From positions 1-5,595 of the forward strand of contig DOBW01000034.1 in the NCBI GenBank assembly GCA_003504035.1: DNA of 5,595 nucleotides. The letters are read 5' to 3'. Of the stretch, positions 1-5,065 are shown piece after piece. Below the pieces are notes generated by a model. That model was not told the origin of the DNA. It saw nothing but the letters and a program-made list of their open reading frames with translations, and made no database searches. Each line of letters starts with the position of its first letter. Within the stretch, counting starts at the first letter, position 1. The position numbers and the translations under genes were made by a program. The stretch is from Rhodospirillaceae bacterium (GTDB lineage: Bacteria > Pseudomonadota > Alphaproteobacteria > UBA9219).

Positions 1-41
1 TCACGGCGGCAACACGGGTTCGAATCCCGTAGGAGATACCA
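1..41 (+). tRNA. tRNA-Glu, 3' part only (window starts inside the anticodon)
   Basis: This is the 3' portion of a glutamate tRNA. The first bases, TCAC, are the end of the anticodon loop: the last two anticodon bases UC, then A37 and C38. The 3' strand of the anticodon stem follows (GGCGG), then a short variable region. The T arm is complete at 14-30, with 5-bp stems ACGGG/CCCGT around the loop TTCGAAT. The 3' acceptor strand AGGAGAT is at 31-37, discriminator A at 38, and CCA is encoded at 39-41. The GGCGG-AACA-CGGGTTCGAATCCCG layout matches tRNA-Glu. The wobble base lies outside the window, so UUC and CUC cannot be told apart, although UUC is usual. The 5' half cannot be checked. The 3' end is the apparent source of the short repeats found downstream. 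Confidence 0.9.
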
Positions 42-88
42 TAAAGACAGCCCCCTGAAGGGGGCTTTTTTTATGGTATCTTCTACGG
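27..88. repeat. Long inverted repeat pairing the tRNA-Glu 3' end with its own trailer
   Basis: Bases 27-45 (T-stem 3' strand, acceptor 3' strand, CCA and TAAA) are complementary to 70-88, which reads TTTATGGTATCTTCTACGG. Eighteen of 19 positions are Watson-Crick pairs, and the exception (33 with 82) is a G-U wobble in RNA. The terminator hairpin sits at the tip. A precursor RNA transcribed past the terminator could fold into this long hairpin and hide the tRNA 3' end. A transcript stopping at the T run would contain only a few bases of the second arm. Confidence 0.85.
49..72 (+). terminator. Rho-independent terminator of the tRNA-Glu transcript
   Basis: A 7-bp GC-rich stem, AGCCCCC at 49-55 and GGGGGCT at 60-66, closes a TGAA loop. 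It is followed at once by a run of T ending at 72. It begins 8 bases after the tRNA CCA, so it ends the tRNA transcript. It is the tip of a much longer inverted repeat, 27-88, that reaches back into the tRNA. Confidence 0.9.
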
Positions 89-106
89 CGTTGAAGGGCA
101 CGTAAG

Positions 107-199
107 GGTTCGACAAAACTGCGAAGACAGTTTTGGACGCAACGCGCCAAAGGCGCGGGCGCCCGAAGGGGCAAAAATAGGAGGTATCGACTATTTTTG
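107..199. repeat. 93-bp structured direct repeat, copy A
   Basis: These 93 bases recur exactly at 1792-1884 in the same orientation. The unit is a chain of hairpins: an 8-bp stem CAAAACTG/CAGTTTTG (114-121 with 128-135), a 6-bp stem CGCGCC-AAA-GGCGCG (143-157), a short GCCC/GGGC stem (161-172), and a 9-bp stem CAAAAATAG/CTATTTTTG (172-180 with 191-199). Identity ends exactly at the outer base of the last stem; after one mismatch at 200, four more bases agree. Read on the minus strand, two loops contain TTCG, typical of stable RNA hairpins. It resembles a dispersed intergenic palindromic element. No transposase or clear protein gene belongs to it. Confidence 0.95.
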
Positions 200-269
200 A
201 TCACAAAAAGCTTAGTGAGAGCAAGCCGAAGGCGATGATCGAACTTAGCGTTTGCCGCGCAGCGAGCAC

Positions 270-284
270 ATCCCGTAGGAGATA
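270..284 (+). repeat. 15-bp direct copy of the tRNA-Glu 3' end, attachment-site-like
   Basis: ATCCCGTAGGAGATA at 270-284 is identical to tRNA positions 24-38, covering the end of the T loop, the T-stem 3' strand, the acceptor 3' strand and the discriminator. Duplicated tRNA 3' ends in the same orientation are the usual trace of tyrosine-recombinase integration of a phage or island. The 246-bp spacing is far too short for a working element. It could therefore be a remnant, or the junction between tandem insertions. No integrase gene is present in the window, so the attachment-site role is inference. Confidence 0.6.
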
Positions 285-315
285 TTATTAAATCAATAAG
301 TTAGCATATATTCTT

Positions 316-354
316 TTGGTTGCTATATGGTTGCCGCAACCATATAGCAACCAA
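316..354. repeat. Perfect 39-bp palindrome (19-bp arms) after the DpnI-like gene
   Basis: Arms 316-334 and 336-354 are perfect reverse complements around the single base C335. Each arm contains the same hexamer twice: GGTTGC-TATAT-GGTTGC on the left, and its complement on the right. The site therefore holds four copies of one hexamer, two in each direction. It lies 7 bases beyond the stop codon of the minus-strand nuclease gene. On that strand no T run follows (AAAAG instead), so it is not a standard intrinsic terminator. It could be a 3' mRNA stabiliser, a protein-binding site or a recombination site. I see the structure; the role is unknown. Confidence 0.9.
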
Positions 355-361
355 CTAAATC

Positions 362-808
362 TCAAATTAATCGAACCAAAGCTTCTTCGACAGCTTCTAA
401 ATCATAATAGAACCCCAGCCACCCCGCTCGACGGGCCGTAGAACTAAGGGGCTTCCTTTTGATAAACATTTCAGGCGACTGCAAGTCTGCAGAAAGATAA
501 TAAACAGCCTTCGCTCTATCATTCACCAACACTAGAAACAGCGGGAAATATATACCAGCCTTCATACGTTCTTCTTGGGGCTTCCAAGCAGCACTAATAA
601 GCTTCTTAGGCGGTACTGTTATGTCGGAAACAGAAGAAGTCTTGACCTGTGCAAGGTAACCGCAAAAATCGCAAACAACATCAGCACATTTGAAGTTCTT
701 AGGAAGGAGACGCAATGTTCGCTCCCTCTTACATTTTGGGCATCTACACCTTTTAACCACTAGTTTTTCGCCTAACTCACCTAACATTTGTTTTGTCGTC
801 TTTGACAT
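362..808 (-). CDS. DpnI-like zinc-binding PD-(D/E)XK nuclease, putative
   Basis: A 148-residue protein that resembles the N-terminal catalytic domain of DpnI-type endonucleases. An N-terminal helix (GELGEKLV, 10-17) precedes a cysteine pair C23-x2-C26. The block CADVVCDFCGYLAQVKTSS follows (41-59), with a second pair C46-x2-C49. The four cysteines probably bind zinc, as in DpnI. The likely active-site residues are D43, Q54 and K56, a D...QxK form in which Q replaces the usual acidic residue. The C-terminal half (86-148) looks like the remaining alpha/beta core. DpnI's winged-helix DNA-recognition domain is absent, so target specificity cannot be read. The start is ATG at 808, with AGAGAGG about 10 bases upstream. 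It is divergent from the HEPN-like gene. Restriction or antiphage action is inferred; no methylase is beside it. Confidence 0.72.
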   Translation of the reverse strand: MSKTTKQMLGELGEKLVVKRCRCPKCKRERTLRLLPKNFKCADVVCDFCGYLAQVKTSSVSDITVPPKKLISAAWKPQEERMKAGIYFPLFLVLVNDRAKAVYYLSADLQSPEMFIKRKPLSSTARRAGWLGFYYDLEAVEEALVRLI

Positions 809-844
809 AGTTGGATATCCTCTCTTTTGGCATCAAACATGTAG

Positions 845-874
845 ATAATAACGGAATTTTATCTTACACCCCAA
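845..874 (-). promoter_or_regulatory. Possible promoter for the DpnI-like gene in the divergent spacer
   Basis: On the minus strand, TTGGGG (869-874) and TATTAT (845-850) are separated by 18 bases and lie about 40 bases before the start codon. The match to a sigma-70 type promoter is only fair. The 113-bp spacer 809-921 must also carry the start signal of the plus-strand gene. GATAAT at 896-901 is a possible -10 box there, without a good -35 partner. Confidence 0.25.
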
Positions 875-921
875 ATAAACCGAACAAATAATCAGGATAA
901 TTCTACGAGAAGGAAATAAAT

Positions 922-1773
922 ATGCGGCTAAGAAATGAAGACGATGCCAAAAAATATACGTGTGAGTACACGGTAAGCAAATTATCGCTGAAAGAAGCTC
1001 AACAGCGCATTAACAATCACAAGAAGATATTAGAAAACACAACGACAGATGAAGACCGCGCGTTTTGGCAAGAACAAATTACCGGATTAGAAGAATATAT
1101 CAAAAGTGAAGATCTCAAAACGGGTACTTTTCCACAAAGCATAGACACCGTACTTTTCGAAACTGTGGAATGGTCAGCTCTGTTGTCGGCTTTCCATAAT
1201 CCAAACATAAATGAGAGTACATTTTTTGAAACTGCCTTTTTTCAACGGTGGCAAATTGGTGCTATCTACGTCATTTTAAGCAATATCGCGAAACTCCTTT
1301 CCAAAAAGAACGGAGATCATTCTCTCACGAGACTGTGGAAGGAAGTAAGCCCTTTCTTGAAGAACCACATTGCCAAGGATGAATTCGACTATATCAGAAG
1401 GAAATTAGATCACCCTGATGGACAGGCCCTAAAACTGAGACATGAAGTAGTTGCCCATAATGTTAAAAGTACTGGAATCCATTTGGATCTTTTGGATGAG
1501 GAATTAAAGTTTATCGCTCGCGTGTGGTCGATAATAACAATATGGTCAACTTTCCCCATGCTCTTTCCTTGGCAAGAACAAAAAAACGCATTATCAGGGC
1601 TTGATAAGATATTTTCCGCCCAAGACATTAGACAATTAAAAGTTAACCGAGACAAATATATCAGAACTGTTGAAGAATGGTGCAAAACGAATTTAGTGAC
1701 CTCTGAGATCGAAAGAAGAAGTCCCTTTGGTGAACCTTCTATCAAGATAACTACCTCAGCTTCATCCAGCTAA
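922..1773 (+). CDS. HEPN/AbiU2-like putative RNase or abortive-infection protein
   Basis: A 283-residue, mostly helical, soluble protein with no signal peptide. The most telling segment is LRHEVVAHN at 172-180. Its R173-x5-H179 motif, at the start of a long helical region, fits the Rx4-6H motif of HEPN domains, and AbiU2-like proteins carry very similar R-x5-H segments ending in AHN or AHxD. The helix at 108-128 would be the preceding HEPN helix. The N-terminal 20-65 is charged and probably coiled. The C-terminal tail is polar and ends in TTSASSS. ATG at 922 is preceded by AGAAGGAA with good spacing. The gene is visibly AT-rich and lies in the repeat-flanked segment, which suggests acquisition. 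HEPN proteins are often RNases in toxin-antitoxin or abortive-infection systems; this role is inferred from one motif and overall layout, so the family call is moderate. Confidence 0.6.
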   Translation: MRLRNEDDAKKYTCEYTVSKLSLKEAQQRINNHKKILENTTTDEDRAFWQEQITGLEEYIKSEDLKTGTFPQSIDTVLFETVEWSALLSAFHNPNINESTFFETAFFQRWQIGAIYVILSNIAKLLSKKNGDHSLTRLWKEVSPFLKNHIAKDEFDYIRRKLDHPDGQALKLRHEVVAHNVKSTGIHLDLLDEELKFIARVWSIITIWSTFPMLFPWQEQKNALSGLDKIFSAQDIRQLKVNRDKYIRTVEEWCKTNLVTSEIERRSPFGEPSIKITTSASSS

Positions 1774-1791
1774 ATTAGGATACAGAAAACC

Positions 1792-1884
1792 GGTTCGACA
1801 AAACTGCGAAGACAGTTTTGGACGCAACGCGCCAAAGGCGCGGGCGCCCGAAGGGGCAAAAATAGGAGGTATCGACTATTTTTG
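1792..1884. repeat. 93-bp structured direct repeat, copy B
   Basis: This is an exact copy of 107-199, offset by 1685 bases in the same orientation. It begins 19 bases after the HEPN-like stop codon. It carries the same chain of four hairpins: 1799-1820, 1828-1842, 1846-1857 and 1857-1884. The flanking sequences differ from those of copy A, apart from four matching bases (1886-1889) after a single mismatch. Together the two copies bracket the nuclease/HEPN gene pair. Confidence 0.95.
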
Positions 1885-1982
1885 CTCACCACGAGCCATT
1901 CCACAACGCGAGGCAGCCCGCGCGCGTAGGCACGCAAAATATAGAGTACGCCGAGCGCTTTTTAAAAAAGAGTTATGGCGAT

Positions 1983-2014
1983 GGCGCGGCGCGATCAACG
2001 AAGTTGGCCGCGCC
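1983..2014 (-). terminator. GC-rich stem-loop between convergent genes, possible terminator
   Basis: GGCGCGGC at 1983-1990 pairs with GCCGCGCC at 2007-2014. Directly inside, CAAC (1996-1999) pairs with GTTG (2003-2006) over a GAA loop, leaving GCGAT as a bulge. It lies 37 bases beyond the helicase stop on the minus strand. On that strand a run of six T (about 1965-1970) follows only after a gap of some 13 bases, so it is not a textbook terminator. The rest of 1774-2051 holds repeat copy B and GC-rich sequence without a gene. Confidence 0.4.
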
Positions 2015-2051
2015 AATCCCACAAGAAACACCCCCAAAAGCCGATAAAAAC

Positions 2052-3317
2052 CTAAGCCGCCTTCTTGGCTGGCTTAGCATTTCCACCACGGAATTTGCGG
2101 CGTTTATTGTTCTTGTTAGGCGCATTGTTGGCAGCGTTACCGCTGGAGCCTTCTTTTCTTTTATGACGCGAAAATGGTTTGCGGTTTTTGTTCTTCCTAC
2201 GTGAGGAAGGATGAGGCGCGCTCATCTCATCTTCCTTACCATGGATCAAACGATGGATCGCCCTCCATTTAGCATTATCCTCTGGCGTCAACAAATTAAC
2301 CGCCGCCCCATTGGCCCCTGCGCGCGCTGTACGGCCAATGCGATGGATGTAATCCTCGGGACATTGCGGCAAATCATAATTGATTACGTGCGCGATATGC
2401 GGAATATCAAGCCCACGCGCTGCAACATCCGTTGCCACCAAAATACGATATTTCTTATCACGGAAAGAGCGGATAACACGATCACGGCGACGCTGTTGTA
2501 GATCACCATGAATAGCTTGCGCTTCATGAGTCCCACGGCAAAGCTTATCTGCAAGACGTTGCGTACCAAATTTTGTCTTCACAAAAATAAGAACGGAACC
2601 TTCACGCGCCTCCAACTCGGCCAACAAATGCGTATATTTTTGTTCACTGGTGGTGCGCACCATCTCTTGCTGAATTTTTAAAATGGGCGCTGTCACGGAT
2701 CCAATAGCAATGCGCTGAGGGTTGTTCAGATATTTTCCAGAAAGTTTAACAATCGATTTTGGCATCGTTGCTGAAAACATCAAGGTCTGGTGCTCATCAG
2801 GGAATCTCTTGAGAACAGTTTCAATTTGAACGCCAAAGCCCATATCAAGCATGCGATCTGCTTCGTCCAAAACCAGAAAACGCCCGTTATGAAGTTTGAG
2901 ACTCCCGCGCTTGAGATGATCGTTAACACGTCCCGGTGTCCCCACAATCAAACGTGGCTTTTGCTGAAGTTGCTTGAACTGCTTGGGCATGGACTCACCG
3001 CCAATCAAAAGCGCCGTCTTAATGTCCCCCACTGGTATCATCTGCTGCAACGCAGCAGCCACCTGTGCGGCAAGCTCACGCGTAGGCGTCAAGATCAATG
3101 CCGCAGCCTCAGGCCGCGCCATCAGCTGTGTAATAAGCGGAATGCCGAAGGCTCCCGTTTTACCTGTTCCTGTCTGGGCAGAGCCTAAAACATCATGACC
3201 AGCCAAAGCCAAAGGAATTGTCTTCGCCTGAATAGGCGTTGGTTTTAAAAACTGAATACGCGTAAGCGCTTTCAAAAGTTCTTCGGGAAGACCAAAATCA
3301 TTAAAATTATCTGTCAC
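2052..3317 (-). CDS. RhlE-type DEAD-box ATP-dependent RNA helicase
   Basis: A complete 421-residue DEAD-box helicase that unwinds or remodels RNA with ATP, probably in ribosome assembly or mRNA turnover. All motifs are present in order: Q motif (F8 and PTPIQ 26-30), motif I AQTGTGKT 47-54, Ia PTRELA 78-83, GG 106-107, Ib TPGR 127-130, II DEAD 151-154, III SAT 182-184, IV LIFVKT 243-248, V ATDVAARGLDI 295-305, VI HRIGRTARAG 325-334. VLDEADRMLDMGF is typical of the RhlE group. Residues 368-421 form a K/R/N/G-rich tail for nonspecific RNA binding. The start codon is GTG at 3317, preceded by a weak AAAGAAG; no ATG in this frame lies near. It converges with the HEPN-like gene and is transcribed away from the chemoreceptor. 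RhlE versus another DEAD subfamily is judged from motifs only. Confidence 0.95.
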   Translation of the reverse strand: MTDNFNDFGLPEELLKALTRIQFLKPTPIQAKTIPLALAGHDVLGSAQTGTGKTGAFGIPLITQLMARPEAAALILTPTRELAAQVAAALQQMIPVGDIKTALLIGGESMPKQFKQLQQKPRLIVGTPGRVNDHLKRGSLKLHNGRFLVLDEADRMLDMGFGVQIETVLKRFPDEHQTLMFSATMPKSIVKLSGKYLNNPQRIAIGSVTAPILKIQQEMVRTTSEQKYTHLLAELEAREGSVLIFVKTKFGTQRLADKLCRGTHEAQAIHGDLQQRRRDRVIRSFRDKKYRILVATDVAARGLDIPHIAHVINYDLPQCPEDYIHRIGRTARAGANGAAVNLLTPEDNAKWRAIHRLIHGKEDEMSAPHPSSRRKNKNRKPFSRHKRKEGSSGNAANNAPNKNNKRRKFRGGNAKPAKKAA

Positions 3318-3363
3318 GTTTTTCTTCTTTCACATTCATGTTAAAATTGCGCACAACAATAAC

Positions 3364-3395
3364 GTCAGTCAAAAATCCTTAGATTTTAAACTGAC
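3364..3395. other. Stem-loop in the helicase 5' leader
   Basis: GTCAGT (3364-3369) pairs with ACTGAC (3390-3395). After a 2x2 mismatch, AAAATC (3372-3377) pairs with GATTTT (3382-3387) over a CTTA loop. It ends about 47 bases before the helicase GTG codon, within the presumed leader. A smaller hairpin, GCGGT/ACCGC (3427-3431 with 3441-3445), lies further upstream. These could affect translation or mRNA stability, or be an operator; no known riboswitch is recognised. Confidence 0.5.
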
Positions 3396-3535
3396 ACTAA
3401 AAACTCTTAAACATCGTGAAAGGGGGGCGGTTATAAAAAGACCGCTATAAGCACCTTACGAAAAGAAGCTTTGCCGTTTAGTCATTCGGCTCAATGCACA
3501 AGCAAGAGTAAGCTCTCTATAGCCCCCACATAGGA

Positions 3536-3564
3536 ATTAAACAAGCTAAAGATAATAGTTTCAA
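3536..3564 (-). promoter_or_regulatory. Candidate sigma-70 promoter for the helicase
   Basis: On the minus strand, TTGAAA (3559-3564) is followed after exactly 17 bases by TTTAAT (3536-3541). Each box matches the consensus at five of six positions. It lies just beyond the chemoreceptor stop codon. Transcription from it would give the helicase mRNA a leader of roughly 210 bases. Promoters closer to the gene were weaker on inspection. Confidence 0.45.
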
Positions 3565-3585
3565 GCAGTATAGCTACCTTATCTG

Positions 3586-4869
3586 CTAATCTTGCCTAGT
3601 TTTATGAAGGAAGGAGTTAATCTCGGTGCGCATAAGCTCTGACTGCTGAAGCAGCTTATTGGAATCCTCCAGTACTTCATTGGCCGCCATATGCGACTGC
3701 GAAGCCACGTTAGTTACATTAAGAATGCTGCTAGAGACTTCCTGTGTGCCTACAAAGACTTGTTGAACATTTTTAGAAATCGCTTCTGTTGCCTCGTTTT
3801 GCTGACAAATTGCACCGGAGATCATTTTAGAAATCTCACTTGTCTGATCAATAATCTCTCCAATGCTTTGAATGGCCTCAACAGATTCTTTTGACACAGC
3901 TTGAACCGTTGCAATTTTCTGTGCGATTTCTTCCGTGGCGCGACCTGTCTGACTAGCAAGATTTTTAACTTCACTGGCGACAACAGCAAACCCCTTCCCT
4001 GCCTCACCCGCGCGCGCCGCCTCAATCGTAGCATTAAGCGCAAGCAAGTTGGTCTGTTCGGCAATATCTTGAATAAGCTTGACAACATCGCCAATCTGTT
4101 GGGTCGCCTCTGACAAGGTCGACACTGTTGCATCAGCGCGACGAACTTTAACCACAGCCTCGCCGCTGATACGCGTTGATTCCGAAACTTGGCTGTTGAT
4201 TTCTCCGATAGAAGCCGACAATTGCTCCACTGCAGCAGCCACTGTATCCACATTCGAAGATGTCTGCTCTGTCGCAGAAACCACCATTGAGGATTGTTCA
4301 CTTGTCTGATCCGACATCTGCGAAAGATTCTTGGCATTAGCCTGCATATCAATCGCTGATGTTGCTACAATTTCTACGACAGAAGAGACTGCTTTCTCAA
4401 AATCACTCGCCAACCTTTCCATCGTACGCTTTTTCTCTTCTTTTGTTTTGCTTTCTTGAATCTGTTGCTGCTCCTCCAATTTTTCTTTATCAATTGCGTT
4501 TTGCTTAAAAATAGCTACCTTGCGTGACATACTTCCAATTTCCGTTCCTTTCTCAACATAAGGAATTTCAACATCCAGTTTTCCCTCTGAAAGAGACCTC
4601 ATGATTTCACAAAGCTTACGAATAGGACTCGTCGCAATACGATAGATAATAAGAGCAGCAATTATATTGAAGAACAGAGCAACCCCAACCTGAACCATAA
4701 GATCATTAAAGAATGAAAAAGCTTTCTCTGAACCAAATTGATCTAGAACATGCAGATAGCTTTTAATCCCAAAAAAAACACCTACCAAAGAAAGTGTAAT
4801 GGTAATTGCTTGAAGGCGAAAAGTAAGGCTGCTTAACAAACGCATAATCTTAAATTTTGTTCCAAACAT
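3586..4869 (-). CDS. Methyl-accepting chemotaxis protein lacking a periplasmic sensor domain
   Basis: A 427-residue inner-membrane chemoreceptor that would signal to CheA/CheW. Two membrane segments at about 19-39 and 59-79 flank a loop of only about 19 residues, so there is no room for the usual ligand-binding domain. A HAMP segment follows (about 80-130, with the TSPIRKL and EIGSMS blocks), then a charged coiled coil (128-160). The long helical signalling domain has the conserved hairpin tip at about 269-305 ([19 protein letters not shown], then [15 protein letters not shown]). No C-terminal CheR/CheB-docking pentapeptide such as NWETF is seen; the protein ends HKTRQD. ATG at 4869 has GGAGTG (4875-4880) 5 bases upstream, which supports this start over the internal M9. 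It stands as a single gene, with gaps of 268 and 196 bases on either side. The stimulus is unknown; membrane-, HAMP- or cytoplasm-sensed signals are possible. Confidence 0.93.
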   Translation of the reverse strand: MFGTKFKIMRLLSSLTFRLQAITITLSLVGVFFGIKSYLHVLDQFGSEKAFSFFNDLMVQVGVALFFNIIAALIIYRIATSPIRKLCEIMRSLSEGKLDVEIPYVEKGTEIGSMSRKVAIFKQNAIDKEKLEEQQQIQESKTKEEKKRTMERLASDFEKAVSSVVEIVATSAIDMQANAKNLSQMSDQTSEQSSMVVSATEQTSSNVDTVAAAVEQLSASIGEINSQVSESTRISGEAVVKVRRADATVSTLSEATQQIGDVVKLIQDIAEQTNLLALNATIEAARAGEAGKGFAVVASEVKNLASQTGRATEEIAQKIATVQAVSKESVEAIQSIGEIIDQTSEISKMISGAICQQNEATEAISKNVQQVFVGTQEVSSSILNVTNVASQSHMAANEVLEDSNKLLQQSELMRTEINSFLHKTRQD

Positions 4870-4980
4870 AAGCTCACTCCAGAAAAAAGGTAAAAAAAAG
4901 CTGCCACTAACTTTTCGAGCAAAACCACAACGCCCATACTGGTTATGCTTATATGCAATGACTTAATATTTTTTTAAGAT

Positions 4981-5001
4981 TAAAAATTGGGGCTATCCCA
5001 A
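4981..5001 (-). terminator. Weak rho-independent terminator after rlmH
   Basis: On the minus strand, TTGGG (5001-4997) and CCCAA (4991-4987) form a 5-bp stem around ATAGC, followed directly by TTTTTA. It lies about 65 bases past the rlmH stop. The stem is short, so the call is tentative. It would separate rlmH from the chemoreceptor gene downstream. The rest of the 4870-5065 spacer is AT-rich, with no gene and no convincing promoter. Confidence 0.35.
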
Positions 5002-5065
5002 AGCAATGCAAAATCTAATTCTTTGAAACAAAACGATTTTACATATTTCCACCAGAGAAAAATCA

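Larger units (their letters stand above)
42..361. other. Repeat-rich, gene-free stretch between tRNA-Glu and the DpnI-like gene
   Basis: No convincing protein gene lies here. In order it holds the tRNA terminator, the inverted copy of the tRNA end (70-88), 93-bp repeat copy A (107-199), and a spacer at 200-269 with small GAA-looped hairpins such as GCC-GAA-GGC. It then has the 15-bp tRNA-end direct repeat (270-284), an AT-rich run (285-315) and the perfect palindrome (316-354). A reading frame on the minus strand across 1-204 is only an antisense shadow of the tRNA and the repeat. No integrase or transposase fragment is recognisable. Confidence 0.7.

Noticed and set aside
107..199. The 93-bp unit as a CRISPR repeat
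   Set aside because: There are only two copies, 1.7 kb apart, with genes between them. No regular short spacers or cas genes are present.
1..204. A minus-strand open frame of 67 codons across the tRNA and the first repeat
   Set aside because: It reads antisense through the tRNA-Glu 3' end, the terminator and repeat copy A. Peptides ending SPTGFEPVLPP are the usual false product of tRNA antisense strands.
1017..1745. Minus-strand frames inside the HEPN-like gene as possible antitoxins
   Set aside because: Their translations are serine/cysteine-rich and look like antisense products. The plus-strand frame has the better start signal and a recognisable motif.
107..1884. The repeat-flanked segment as an insertion sequence or composite transposon
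   Set aside because: The flanking repeats are direct, only 93 bp long, and encode no transposase. No terminal inverted repeats or target-site duplication were found around the pair.
2790..3188. A 132-codon plus-strand frame opposite the helicase
   Set aside because: It is antisense to conserved helicase motifs, which fully explain the sequence. No ribosome binding site or family resemblance was seen.
3822..4352. A long minus-strand open frame inside the chemoreceptor gene, and several plus-strand frames there
   Set aside because: They are out-of-frame shadows of the clearly coding chemoreceptor and have low-complexity, arginine-rich translations.
4945..4980. AT-rich near-palindromes upstream of the chemoreceptor as a promoter or operator
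   Set aside because: No pair of boxes with acceptable spacing was found for a sigma-70, sigma-28 or sigma-54 promoter. Short symmetric AT runs are expected by chance here.
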